From Pseudothauera rhizosphaerae (GTDB lineage: Bacteria > Pseudomonadota > Gammaproteobacteria > Burkholderiales > Rhodocyclaceae), in the NCBI RefSeq assembly GCF_004801305.1, contig NZ_SSOD01000017.1, positions 42,801-106,800 of the forward strand: 64,000 nt of DNA, read 5' to 3'. A model generated the notes under the pieces. The model saw only the letters and a program-made list of their open reading frames with translations. It had not been told where the DNA came from and did no database searches. This document shows positions 1 through 8,243 of the stretch, piece by piece (positions within the stretch are counted from its first letter, which is position 1; every line of letters begins with the position of its first letter). The position numbers and the translations under genes are program-made.

Positions 1-111
1 GCGGCCGGCGGGGCGTATGCGAACCTGCATGCCATGCAGTTTCACGAGGGGGAAGAGCGGCGGCTGGCTCGCGGAGGGGAACCCGGGGCGGGCGCTGGCG
101 AGAAGACATGA
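1..111 (+). CDS. 3' end of an unidentified gene (partial)
   Basis: Reading frame 1 is open from the window edge for 36 codons and stops with TGA at 109-111. That stop overlaps the ATG of the next gene in an ATGA junction, the usual sign of translational coupling. The visible tail is hydrophilic, rich in Gly and Glu, and begins AAGGAYANLHAMQFHEGEE. I do not recognise the family. It is supported only by the overlapping stop/start, the open frame and the fact that the two downstream genes join in the same way. It probably belongs to the same surface-glycan operon. Confidence 0.45.
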   Translation, partial: AAGGAYANLHAMQFHEGEERRLARGGEPGAGAGEKT

Positions 112-1064
112 GCAAGCTGCATACCATCATCCGGCGCCTGCGCCTGGGCACGGCCTATCGCCATCAGCTCACCTGCCATCCGGACTTCGGTCTGGAGCGC
201 CATGAAGACGGGTGCTCCGTGTTGTGGCGCGGCAGGCGGGTGGGGCGGGTCGGTCTCGTGGGGCCGTTGAAGAACCGTTATGGCGATCACTGCTTCACCG
301 TCGCCACCGGCCCTTCCCTGGGCGAAGTGGACCTCGGGCGTCTGGCGGGGCATGACTGCATCAGCCTGAACTGCGCCATCCGCAAGTTCGCCGAAGCCGG
401 CATGCGGCCGCGCCATTGCGTGATCGTCGACCGCCGGATTTTCGAGAACCAGTGGGAGTGCGTCCGGGACTCCATCACCAGCGGCGCCAACTGCTTCTTC
501 TCGGCGGTCGGCTTGTCGCGCATCTGCGAGCGCGAGCCGGAGTTGCTGGGCCATGACAACATCTTCCTCATCGAGGCCATCGGGCGCCGTTTCGGCTTTC
601 CCGGCGTCGACAAGGAGCGCTTCCATGCGGCCTACCGCGACGACCCCGAAGTGGTGCTCGACCCGGAGCACGCGGCGCAGGCCAGGACGATAGGCTTCAG
701 CCTGAACGCGGACAAGGGTTTCTTCCCCGGCAAGACGGTGGCGACCTGGGCGGTGCAGCTCGCCTGCTTTCTCGGGTACCGCAGCAACTACATCCTGGGC
801 ATGGACCTGGGCGGCACGGGCAAGGCGCATTTCTATGGCGACAACCGCATGCGCCCGCCCGATTTCCTGAAGGATTATGATCCGTATATCCGCGTCGCCT
901 TCGAGCTGGCCCGCCGCGCCGCGGATGATCGAGGCTTCCGGATCTTCAACCTGTCCGCCCACAGCACCTTGCCCGCCGAGATCATTCCCAAGATAAGCCT
1001 GGAAGAGGCGCTGGCCGATGCGAGCGGCGCTGCCATTTTTTCGGAGAGAGTTGTCCAGCCATGA
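108..1064 (+). CDS. DUF115/GT42-like putative glycosyltransferase
   Basis: A 318-residue soluble protein with no signal peptide. Near residue 67 it has ATGPSLGEVDLGRL, the nucleotide-binding GPSL loop shared by DUF115 (MptE-like) proteins and bacterial GT42 sialyltransferases. Later it has KTVATWAVQLACFLGYRSNYILGMDL, split here as the helix ATWAVQLACFLGY followed by ILGMDLGG, which resembles the A-x-LGY-x-I-x-L-x-GxD block of those families. It overlaps the downstream cytidylyltransferase-like gene by four bases. From family and context I infer transfer of a CMP-activated sugar to a surface glycan; the sugar is unknown. The alternative is a generic DUF115 protein without transferase activity. 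Confidence 0.6.
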   Translation: MSKLHTIIRRLRLGTAYRHQLTCHPDFGLERHEDGCSVLWRGRRVGRVGLVGPLKNRYGDHCFTVATGPSLGEVDLGRLAGHDCISLNCAIRKFAEAGMRPRHCVIVDRRIFENQWECVRDSITSGANCFFSAVGLSRICEREPELLGHDNIFLIEAIGRRFGFPGVDKERFHAAYRDDPEVVLDPEHAAQARTIGFSLNADKGFFPGKTVATWAVQLACFLGYRSNYILGMDLGGTGKAHFYGDNRMRPPDFLKDYDPYIRVAFELARRAADDRGFRIFNLSAHSTLPAEIIPKISLEEALADASGAAIFSERVVQP

Positions 1065-1723
1065 AGATCGTCATTCCCCTGCAAACCTGCTCGACGCGAA
1101 TTCCGAGGAAGAACATCCGCCCCTTCTACAAGGACGACTCCCTGTTCGACATCAAGGCCAAGCAGATTCTCGCCTTCGAGGCGCCGGAAAACGTCTATGT
1201 GTCGTCCGAAAGCGAGGAAGTGTGCGCCCTGTGCGACAAGTACGGATTCCACTTCATGCCGCGCGACCCGGCGCTGACGGGCAACAAGGTCTTCCAGCCC
1301 GACCTGGTCAAGGCGCTGACCGACCCCATCCCGGGTGACGACGACATCATGTGGATACAGGTGACTTCGCCCCTGTTCAATCAATTCACCGAGGCCCTGG
1401 AAGTCTGGGAGAAGGTGCGCGACGAGTACGATTCCCTCGTGGCCGTGAAGCCCTTCAAGGGCCATCTGCTCGATGAAAAGGGCAACCCGGTGAATTACGC
1501 CTTCGGCTACTGGCACAAGGTCTCGCAGGAGCTGCCGAAGCTCCATTCGGTGCTGTGGAGCCTGTTCATCCTCAAGCGCGCCACCGTCAACCGCTTCCAC
1601 TACCACATCGGCGTCAAGCCCTACCTCTTCGAGACGCACGGCATGGTGGTGGACATCGACTATCACGACGATTTCGAGCTGGCCAGCCTGATCTACGAGA
1701 AGATCCACAGCGTGGTGGAATAG
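1061..1723 (+). CDS. Cytidylyltransferase-like protein (CMP-sugar synthetase family)
   Basis: A 220-residue protein resembling CMP-N-acylneuraminate/CMP-Kdo synthetases. It keeps PRKNIRPF near residue 14, QVTSPL near residue 99 (family QxTSPLR) and DIDYHDDFELA near the C-terminus (family DIDxxxDFxxA). The usual N-terminal PARGGSKG loop, which binds CTP phosphates, reads IPLQTCSTRIPRKN instead, so the canonical Gly-Gly-Ser-Lys is absent. It starts in an ATGA overlap with the DUF115-like gene, so the two proteins probably act together. Catalytic ability as a nucleotidyltransferase is therefore uncertain. It converges on the LPS operon across about 47 bases. Confidence 0.65.
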   Translation: MKIVIPLQTCSTRIPRKNIRPFYKDDSLFDIKAKQILAFEAPENVYVSSESEEVCALCDKYGFHFMPRDPALTGNKVFQPDLVKALTDPIPGDDDIMWIQVTSPLFNQFTEALEVWEKVRDEYDSLVAVKPFKGHLLDEKGNPVNYAFGYWHKVSQELPKLHSVLWSLFILKRATVNRFHYHIGVKPYLFETHGMVVDIDYHDDFELASLIYEKIHSVVE

Positions 1724-1770
1724 GCCGGGCCGGCGACGGCGCGCGATGCGCGCCCGGCCCGCGTCGCGCT

Positions 1771-3240
1771 TCAGCCGGGCAGGTGGGCGTCCAGCCAGCG
1801 ATGGAGGGCGCTGCCCTCGGGCCAGTTGCGCAGCAGGCGCTCGCGGTCGCGCCGCCAGGCGCGGGCGTGGGTGGCCTGGCTGCGGTGCTGCCGCATGGCG
1901 TCCAGGTCGATGAACTGCACCGTCCGGCCGTCCCACAGCAGGTTGGTGGCCTTCAGGTCGCCGTGGCTGATGCGCTCCCGGTGCAGGGTGGCGAAGATGG
2001 CGACGAGAGCGGCGGCGACGTCGGGCGGCGGTTCGCGGTCGGCGTCGAGCAGGGTCAGGAGATCGGTGCCCGCGCAGTATTCGTTCACCAGCCACGCGCG
2101 GCCCCGCAGCGGGCCGCGGCGTTCCTCTACCAGCGCCAGCGGTGCCGGCGTCGGAATGCCGAACAGGCGCAGCCGATGACCCTCGCGCCACGAGTGCCAG
2201 CCACGGCTGGGGCGCCACAGGCGCGAGAGGGCGTGGCGGGCATTCTTGATGTTGTAGCGCTTGACGACCAGCGGCCGGCCATCCGCTTCGACCCGGGCGA
2301 CGGTGCAGGTGTTGCCGCGCTTGAGCAGATGCCCGGCGTCGATGGCGCGGTCGGGACCGGCCAGCAGGGGCGCGAGCGCGTCGGCCTCGCCGCGCACGAC
2401 GGCGCTGTAGCGATCCGGGGTGCGTTCCACCTTGAAGAGCGTGCAGTCACGCCCGGTCTTGCCGAGGTAGTCCTGCAGGCGCCAGGCGCGCGCTTTCGTG
2501 AGCGCCCGCTGCAATGCCCCATTGCCGGGCGGACGTGGATTGGTCAGGCGGTAGGCCGCCAGCAGCGCGTCCAGGTGGCCGTCCCAGGTACGCGGCAGTT
2601 GCGCGAGCAACAGCGCCAGGTCGCGGGCGGCGGTGCCTTCGGCGAGCGGGCCGGGGCCGTGGCGGCGCACCGCGTCGCCGTCGATCAGCAGCAGGCGGCC
2701 GTCGTGGCGCAGGAAGTTGCCGAAGTGGAGATCGTCGTGGGAAAGGCCCGCCACGTGCGCCTGGCCGAGCAGGGCGAAGGCCGGGGCGAGGAGGGCGGTG
2801 GCGGCGGCGAACTGCCCGTCGCCCGGCATCGCCCCGGCGAGGGGGTGCCAGCCGTCGAGCAGGGTGTCGGCGCCGTCGAGGAAGTCGGTGAGGAGCGCAT
2901 GGCCGCCGCCGGCGAGTGGCCCGGCCGCGACCAGCGCCGGGGTCGGCACGCCGGCGGCGGCGAGCGCGGCGATGCCGTCCCGTTCCCGTTGCCAGTTGCG
3001 TTCGCTGTGCCCGTCGATGAAGAGTTTGACCAGGCGGCGCGCGCCGTCCGCGTCCACCGCTTCGCCCACCACCCGCTTGCCGGGCAGCACGCGCAGCAGG
3101 CGGTGCACGGTCAGCTCGGTCTCTCTTCCATCCGCCAGGCGCACGCGAAAGGGTGCGGCGGGATGGCGGCCGGCGGCGCGCAGGGCGGCGGCATCCGTCA
3201 GTGGCGGGGCGGGCGGAACGGCGGCGGGGCGGTCCGTCAT
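1771..3240 (-). CDS. Tandem double-domain lipopolysaccharide kinase
   Basis: A 489-residue protein with two complete kinase-like halves of the WaaP/Kdo-kinase (RIO/ABC1-like) type. Domain 1 has VKLF with Lys72, catalytic HDDLHFGN at 168-175 and metal-binding DGD at 187-189. Domain 2 has VVKRY with Lys327, HGDLKATN at 426-433 and DLD at 445-447. Both sets of key residues look intact. It is the last gene of the LPS operon and its ATG overlaps the waaP stop (ATGA). It probably phosphorylates heptose or Kdo of the inner core at the cytoplasmic face, perhaps at two positions. The fusion is unusual, since family members normally have one domain of about 250 residues. Confidence 0.75.
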   Translation of the reverse strand: MTDRPAAVPPAPPLTDAAALRAAGRHPAAPFRVRLADGRETELTVHRLLRVLPGKRVVGEAVDADGARRLVKLFIDGHSERNWQRERDGIAALAAAGVPTPALVAAGPLAGGGHALLTDFLDGADTLLDGWHPLAGAMPGDGQFAAATALLAPAFALLGQAHVAGLSHDDLHFGNFLRHDGRLLLIDGDAVRRHGPGPLAEGTAARDLALLLAQLPRTWDGHLDALLAAYRLTNPRPPGNGALQRALTKARAWRLQDYLGKTGRDCTLFKVERTPDRYSAVVRGEADALAPLLAGPDRAIDAGHLLKRGNTCTVARVEADGRPLVVKRYNIKNARHALSRLWRPSRGWHSWREGHRLRLFGIPTPAPLALVEERRGPLRGRAWLVNEYCAGTDLLTLLDADREPPPDVAAALVAIFATLHRERISHGDLKATNLLWDGRTVQFIDLDAMRQHRSQATHARAWRRDRERLLRNWPEGSALHRWLDAHLPG

Positions 3241-4070
3241 TTCTGCAGGGCCGGACGGTTGGCGAACTTGCGTTCGTAGCGCCGCTTGAGGCGCGCGGCC
3301 TCCCGTGCCAGGTGGCGCAGCAGGGCGGCTTCGCGCTGCAGTGTGGCGCGCAGCGGGCCGGGGAAGTAGCGGCGCAGGAAGCGCAGCTTGTCGCGGGTGG
3401 TGAGGCCGATGTCCAGCGCCGAGAAGTACAGCGCGGCCAGATCCTTGTCGCGCCAGCGCCGCGGCGTGGCGGGCCTTACTTGCGCGCGGTGCAGGTCGAT
3501 CAGCGCGAGCTGCGGGGTGTCGCCCGGCGCATCCGTGCGCAGCAGGAAGTGGCAGAGGTAGAAATCCCGGTGGTTCATGCCGCCTTCGTGCATGCGGCGC
3601 GCGATGTCGGCCACTGCGGCGATCAGCGCGCGCTTGTGGGCGGGCGTCGGCGGGGTGTCGCGCCAGCGGCGGGTGTGCACGTCCAGATCCTCGGCCGGCT
3701 CGATGGCCTCGGTGACGAGGAAGGACTCGCGCCGCGCCGGGCCGCGGCCGCGCTCGCCGTAGGCGACAGCGGTCATGGTGGGCACGCCCAGGGCGTGGCA
3801 GGTCTGGATCGCCCGCCATTCGTTGCCGGCGCCGAGCACGGGGTGGCGCAGGTGGAGCAGTTCCTCGGCGATGCGGCCCCAGCCGATGCCGGTCTGGCGC
3901 TTGAGGTAGTAGCCGCGGCCATCGATTTCGAAGCGCAGCGTGCGGCGGCCTTCCAGGTCGCGCACCACTGTGCCGTCGGCGGCGTCGCGGGCGAGCTCGG
4001 CGGCGGCGGCGAAGGCGTCGCGGTCGGCCCACAGGCCGGACAGGGGCGGGGTCAGCACCAGCCCGTTCAT
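3237..4070 (-). CDS. waaP: LPS core heptose(I) kinase WaaP/RfaP
   Basis: A 277-residue protein with the WaaP signature NHRDFYLCHFLLR at about 166-178, in which Asp169 is the catalytic base. ALIDLHRAQ at about 189-197 supplies the metal-binding Asp192, and Lys57 in YYLKRQ is the likely ATP-binding lysine. WaaP phosphorylates O4 of the first heptose of the inner core, which stabilises the outer membrane. The start at 4070 overlaps the waaG stop by four bases and the stop overlaps the double kinase start. The length matches the E. coli enzyme (about 265). Of the three kinase genes in this cluster it is the one closest to canonical WaaP. Confidence 0.92.
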   Translation of the reverse strand: MNGLVLTPPLSGLWADRDAFAAAAELARDAADGTVVRDLEGRRTLRFEIDGRGYYLKRQTGIGWGRIAEELLHLRHPVLGAGNEWRAIQTCHALGVPTMTAVAYGERGRGPARRESFLVTEAIEPAEDLDVHTRRWRDTPPTPAHKRALIAAVADIARRMHEGGMNHRDFYLCHFLLRTDAPGDTPQLALIDLHRAQVRPATPRRWRDKDLAALYFSALDIGLTTRDKLRFLRRYFPGPLRATLQREAALLRHLAREAARLKRRYERKFANRPALQK

Positions 4071-5188
4071 CCGCGTCGGCCCAGGATGATGTCCGCCGCT
4101 CGTTCGGGCTGGGAATAGAGATCGGTCCGCTCGGCGAAGGCCAGCGCGTTGCGCTGCAAGCGTGCACGCGTCTTCGGGTCTCCGAGCACTTTGGCCAGTG
4201 CTTCGTCCAGCGCCGTCTGGGTGAAGGGTTCGGGAATGACCACGCCGGCGTCGGCGTCGTTGATGTAGTGCGCATAGCCGCAGGCGGCAGTGGTCAGCAC
4301 CGGCAGCCCCGCGACGACGGCTTCGAGCAGGACCATGCCCGCCGCTTCGGCGTAGGCGGGATGGATCAGCAGGTCGGCGCCGAGCAGGAAGCGCGGGATG
4401 TCGTCGCGTCCCTTGAGGAACTGCACCCGTTCGCCCAGGCCCAGGGCAGCGGCCTGCAGGCGGAAGGGTTTCGGGTCGTCCTGGCCGATGACGATCAGCC
4501 GGGTACGGCGGGCGAGCGCCTCCGGCAGCGCGGCCAGCGCGCGCAGGCTGCGGTCCACGCCCTTGGTCCTGAAGCCGGAACCGATCTGCACCAGCAGCAG
4601 GTCGTCGGCGCCCAGGCCGAATTCGCTGCGGAAGGCGGCGCGGATTTCGGCGGCGTCGGGCGGCGCGCGGCGGTCGGAGGCGATGCCGGGCGGCAGGAGG
4701 TGGAAGCGCCGGGCCGGCGTGCCGTAGTGGCGGGCGAAGAGCGGCTGCTGCATGGCCGAGATGGTCAGGATCTCGGTCTTGCTCTCGGGCGCGAACACGG
4801 CGTGCTCGTAGGCCGCGAAGTGGCGGTAGCGCCGGGTGAGGCGGTAGAGCGGGTTGCGCAGGGAGCGCGCCTTCTCCGCGAAGCAGGGGTCGGCGGCGAA
4901 ATAGACGTCCAGCCCGGGCATCTTGTTGAAGCCGACGATGCGGTCGACGGGGCGGCGGGCGAGGTCGGCCTGTACCCAGGCGGTGAACTTGCGATAGCAC
5001 CCGGGGTTGGTGAGCGCGCGGACCGGCACCCGCACCAGGTCGAAGCCCGGCGGCACTTCCCCCTGCCATTCCAGCGCATACACGCGGATGGTGTGGCCCC
5101 GGGCCTGGCAGGTCAGGGCGATGCGCCGGAAGTCGCGCTGCATGCCGCCGTAGGGGAAGTACTTGTACAGGCAGAACGCGAGCTGCAT
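4067..5188 (-). CDS. waaG: LPS core glycosyltransferase WaaG (GT4)
   Basis: A 373-residue GT4 glycosyltransferase. The N-terminus has LYKYFPYGGMQRDF, the WaaG acceptor-site loop. The middle has VQIGSGFRTKGVDRSL (start of the GT-B C-terminal domain), and HPAYAEAAGMVLLEAVVAGL near residue 285 is the E-x7-E nucleotide-sugar motif. In E. coli WaaG adds the first outer-core glucose to heptose II from UDP-glucose; the donor sugar here may differ. The gene sits directly upstream of waaP with an ATGA overlap, the same waaG-waaP order as in Pseudomonas. It follows the preceding kinase gene after 37 bases. Confidence 0.92.
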   Translation of the reverse strand: MQLAFCLYKYFPYGGMQRDFRRIALTCQARGHTIRVYALEWQGEVPPGFDLVRVPVRALTNPGCYRKFTAWVQADLARRPVDRIVGFNKMPGLDVYFAADPCFAEKARSLRNPLYRLTRRYRHFAAYEHAVFAPESKTEILTISAMQQPLFARHYGTPARRFHLLPPGIASDRRAPPDAAEIRAAFRSEFGLGADDLLLVQIGSGFRTKGVDRSLRALAALPEALARRTRLIVIGQDDPKPFRLQAAALGLGERVQFLKGRDDIPRFLLGADLLIHPAYAEAAGMVLLEAVVAGLPVLTTAACGYAHYINDADAGVVIPEPFTQTALDEALAKVLGDPKTRARLQRNALAFAERTDLYSQPERAADIILGRRG

Positions 5189-5225
5189 CAGGCGTGGGTC
5201 TCGTGGATCGGGCGATTCGTGGGGG

Positions 5226-5993
5226 TCATGCCTTGCCCTGCTTGCGCCGCCGCCGGTGCTCGGCGGCGTGCATGACGTGGCGGATGGCTTTCTTGCCCGT
5301 CTCGTCCAGGCGCGTTTTCCCGGCGTAATCGAGATAGAAGCGCAGGCGCTGGGTACGGCTCAGGTAGATGCGGGCGGTGTTGTCGAGGGCGGCGAGGTCC
5401 TTGGCAACGCGGTAGTTTAGCAGCGGACCGTGCCAGAACCGGCCGGTCGGGCAGTCGATGAGGAAGATCCGCCCGCTTTCCTCCTGGTAGAGCAGGTTGC
5501 GCCAGTGCAGGTCGTTGTGGGCGAAGCGGTGACCATGCAGGGTGCGGACGATCTGCGCCACGTCGGCGGAGAGCCGGGCGACGAAGGCGCGCTGGCGCAG
5601 GCGCGGGTCGCCGCTGCGTGCCATGCGCAGCAGGTCCACGGTGCCGGGGATTTCCTCGGTGACCATGGCGCCGCGGCGAAAGATCAGGCCCAGCGTGCGC
5701 TCCAGCCCCCAGGCCACCACGCGCGCGGTGGGGATGCCCCACTGCGCGAAGCGCTGCAGGTTGCGCCATTCCGCGGCGATGCGGGGCATGCCGAGAAAGC
5801 GCCGCAGGTACTTCCCCGCGGTGCCGTAGCGCTTGACGAAGTAGTTGCGGCCGTCCGCGCGGACCAGGACCACGTCGCTGATCTGGTCCTGGGTGACCCG
5901 TTGCCCCGTGAGGGAAAACGCCGCTTCCAGCGAGCGGAAGGATTCCCGCGCCGCGGGTCCGAGGACGGCGCCATCGAGGTGCCAGCCGCTCAT
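5226..5993 (-). CDS. Lipopolysaccharide kinase, Kdo/heptose kinase family
   Basis: A 255-residue single-domain kinase of the WaaP/KdkA superfamily. YFVKRYG gives Lys54, HNDLHWRN at 159-166 is the catalytic loop and FLIDCPTGRF at about 177 carries the metal-binding Asp180. It lies between waaC and waaG, with its start overlapping the waaC stop (ATGA). Pseudomonas LPS clusters carry a comparable series of kinases (WaaP, WapP, WapQ), so phosphorylation of heptose or Kdo in the inner core is likely. Sequence alone does not identify the site phosphorylated. Confidence 0.8.
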   Translation of the reverse strand: MSGWHLDGAVLGPAARESFRSLEAAFSLTGQRVTQDQISDVVLVRADGRNYFVKRYGTAGKYLRRFLGMPRIAAEWRNLQRFAQWGIPTARVVAWGLERTLGLIFRRGAMVTEEIPGTVDLLRMARSGDPRLRQRAFVARLSADVAQIVRTLHGHRFAHNDLHWRNLLYQEESGRIFLIDCPTGRFWHGPLLNYRVAKDLAALDNTARIYLSRTQRLRFYLDYAGKTRLDETGKKAIRHVMHAAEHRRRRKQGKA

Positions 5994-7084
5994 GCTTGCA
6001 GGGCCGGGCGGTCGGCGAACGCCTCGTGGAGCAGGGGTTGCAGGCGCTCCCAGACGCGCTCGGGGGCGACGCGGGTGAAGCAGGGCGGCCAATCGTGTTC
6101 GGCGTCGAAGTGCTGGAGGTCGGCTTCCGTGGGGCGGTAGGTGCAGGTCTTGCCCAGGCAGGGGGCGCAGGGGAAGTCGCTCGCCAGGTGGATCTGGCCC
6201 GGCCCCCAGGCGCCGGTGAAGCCGGGGTTGGTGGGGCCGAAGAGGGAGATGGTGGGCACGTCCAGCGCCGCGGCGAGGTGGCCGAGGCCCGTGTCCACGG
6301 CGACGCAGGCGCGGGCACCGGCCAGTTGGGCGGCGATTCCGGCGAGCTTGAGCCGGGGCAGCACGGTGACGTCCGTAAGGCCTTCGGCCAGGCGTTGGGC
6401 GCGGGCGAGTTCGTCCTCGTTGCCCCACGGCAGGCGCACCGGCCAGCCGGCGGCGGTGGCGGTTTCCAGCAGGCGGCGCCAGCAGGCTTCCGGCCAGTGC
6501 TTGGTGGCCCAGGTGGTGCCGTGCAGGAAGACGAGGTAGGGGCGGCCGTCGGTCGCGGCGGATGGGGCATCGGCCAGCACGCGGGCCCGGTCCAGGCCGT
6601 AGCTGCCGGCGTCGGTGGGGACGGGATAGCCGAGGGCGTGGGCGAAGAGGGCACGGGTGCGTGCCACCGCGTGCTGGCCGCGGGCGACGTGGTGGCGGTG
6701 GGTGTAGAACCAGGTGGCGAGCCGTTCGCGGGCGGAGGCGCGGTCCAGGCCATGGACGGGGGCGCCCGCGTAGCGGGTCAGCAGGGCGCTCTTCAGCAGG
6801 CTCTGGGCGTCGATGGTGAGGTCGTGGCGGTTGGCGAGGAGCTCCCGGGTGAAGCGCCGCCATTCGCCGCTGGTCCAGGCCCGCAGCGGCGCCTTGCGCC
6901 AGCGCCGGATGGCCACCGGGATGACCCGGTCCACCGCCGGGTGCCAGGCGGGAATCTCGGCGAAGGCCTCTTCCACCACCCAGTCGAAGCGGATGCCGGG
7001 GATGGCGCGCGCGGCATCGGTGAGCGCCGGCAGGGTGTGGATGATGTCGCCCAGGGAGGACGTCTTGACGAGGAGTACCCGCAT
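5990..7084 (-). CDS. waaC: ADP-heptose:LPS heptosyltransferase I (WaaC)
   Basis: A 364-residue GT9 enzyme. The N-terminus MRVLLVKTSSLGDIIHTLPA is the classic heptosyltransferase I signature. FLHGTTWATKHWPE near residue 185 and CVAVDTGLGHLAAALDVPTI near 260 are the ADP-heptose-binding blocks of the C-terminal domain. The enzyme adds the first L-glycero-D-manno-heptose to Kdo2-lipid A. A single base separates its start from the waaF stop, and its own stop overlaps the next kinase. The C-terminus has extra cysteines (CAPCLGKTCTYRPT), a pattern also seen near the WaaF C-terminus. The identification is secure. Confidence 0.95.
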   Translation of the reverse strand: MRVLLVKTSSLGDIIHTLPALTDAARAIPGIRFDWVVEEAFAEIPAWHPAVDRVIPVAIRRWRKAPLRAWTSGEWRRFTRELLANRHDLTIDAQSLLKSALLTRYAGAPVHGLDRASARERLATWFYTHRHHVARGQHAVARTRALFAHALGYPVPTDAGSYGLDRARVLADAPSAATDGRPYLVFLHGTTWATKHWPEACWRRLLETATAAGWPVRLPWGNEDELARAQRLAEGLTDVTVLPRLKLAGIAAQLAGARACVAVDTGLGHLAAALDVPTISLFGPTNPGFTGAWGPGQIHLASDFPCAPCLGKTCTYRPTEADLQHFDAEHDWPPCFTRVAPERVWERLQPLLHEAFADRPALQA

Positions 7085-7085
7085 C

Positions 7086-8243
7086 TCAGCGTGGCCACAC
7101 GATCATCGGTTGGGGCAGCACATCCAGTTGCGCCAGCGCGGCCACGACGCTGTCCGGCGTGATCTCGTGCAGGCAGCGGGTGTGGCCCAGGGGACAGGTG
7201 CGCTCGAAGCAGGGCGAGCATTCCAGGCGTAGGTAGCGGATCGCCACGCGCTCGGCGAGCGGCGGGGTGTGGTCGGGCGTGGAGGAGCCGTAGATGGCCA
7301 CCAGCGGCACGTCGAGGGCGGCCGCCACGTGCATCAGGCCGGAGTCGTTGGTGACCGCGGCCTGCGCCATGGCGAGGAGATCCACCGCGTCGCCGAGCTG
7401 GGTGCGGCCGCACAGGTTGATGACCGACTCTTCCATGTCGGCGGCGATGACCTCGCCGAATTCGCTGTCCTTGGCCGAACCCAGCACCCAGACCTGGAAG
7501 CCGCGCTGCACGAGTTCCTCGGCCAGCGCGGCGAAGTGGGCCAGCGGCCACTGCTTGGCCGGGCCGTACTCGGCGCCGGGCATGAAGGCCACCGCGGGGC
7601 GCTCCGGGGAGAGGCCGAATTCCGTCCGCAGGCGGGCCTGGTTGGCCTGGTCCGGGACCAGCCGCGGACGCGGGAAGGGCTCCGGCAGTGGCGCGCCGGC
7701 CACCCGGCCGAGGGCGACGAAGCGCTGCACGGTCATCGGCAGCGCGGCCTTGTCCAGCGGGCGGACGTCGTTGAGCAGGCCGTAGCGCATCTCGCCGCGA
7801 AAGCCGGTGCGGCGCGGGATGCGGGCGAAGAAGGGGACCAGTGCGGACTTGAACGAGCCGGGCAGCACGATGGCCTGGTCGTAGCCGGCGCCGGCCAACT
7901 CCCGGCCCAGGGCGCGGCGCTTGCTCCAGCCGAATTCGCCGTGGCCCAGGGGCATGACGATGCCGCGGTGCACTTCCGGCATGCGCTCCAGGATGGGCAG
8001 CGACCAGCCCGGGGCGAGCACGTCGATCTCGCACGGCGCACCGGCCTTGAGGGTCTTGAACAGGCTCTGCGCCATGACCATGTCGCCGACCCAGGAGGGG
8101 CCGACGACCAGGATGCGGCGCGGGGAGATGTCGCTGCCTGTCCGGCAAACCGATACCGTTCGGGCTGAGCCTGTCGAAGCCCGGTCGACGGCATCGCCCT
8201 TCGACAGGCTCAGGGCGAACGGTGCTGGATGCTCGATGGCCAT
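7086..8243 (-). CDS. waaF: ADP-heptose:LPS heptosyltransferase II (WaaF) with repeat-derived N-terminus
   Basis: GT9 heptosyltransferase II, which adds heptose II to heptose I. The conserved start RILVVGPSWVGDMVMAQSLF begins only at residue 43. Also visible are MPGAEYGPAKQWP and TNDSGLMHVAAALDVPLVAI. The preceding 42 residues have no homologue-like content, and residues 8-29 (PFALSLSKGD...TGSART) are the translation of an inverted repeat at 8156-8222 found again at 26611-26671. No ATG, GTG or TTG lies in frame between the repeat and the conserved core. The ATG at 8241-8243 shares its last base with the hldD stop (TGATG), so this start, coupled to hldD, is the most economical one. Confidence 0.92.
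   Translation of the reverse strand: MAIEHPAPFALSLSKGDAVDRASTGSARTVSVCRTGSDISPRRILVVGPSWVGDMVMAQSLFKTLKAGAPCEIDVLAPGWSLPILERMPEVHRGIVMPLGHGEFGWSKRRALGRELAGAGYDQAIVLPGSFKSALVPFFARIPRRTGFRGEMRYGLLNDVRPLDKAALPMTVQRFVALGRVAGAPLPEPFPRPRLVPDQANQARLRTEFGLSPERPAVAFMPGAEYGPAKQWPLAHFAALAEELVQRGFQVWVLGSAKDSEFGEVIAADMEESVINLCGRTQLGDAVDLLAMAQAAVTNDSGLMHVAAALDVPLVAIYGSSTPDHTPPLAERVAIRYLRLECSPCFERTCPLGHTRCLHEITPDSVVAALAQLDVLPQPMIVWPR
8156..8222. repeat. Inverted repeat, copy 1, inside waaF
   Basis: Two 27-base arms at 8156-8182 and 8196-8222, imperfectly complementary (four mismatches), flank a 13-base centre. The arm core is CTGAGCCTGTCGAAG. Copy 2 at 26611-26671 has the same arms but a different 7-base centre. 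This palindrome type, recognisable when translated as FALSLSKG, is dispersed in many proteobacterial genomes. Here it lies within the first 30 codons of waaF and keeps the frame open. Confidence 0.9.

Noticed and set aside
42..962. Very long open frames antisense to the real genes, here and along most of the window
   Set aside because: They are by-products of high GC content. Their translations are low-complexity in Arg, Ala, Gly or His, lack family motifs and lie opposite genes with clear conserved motifs.
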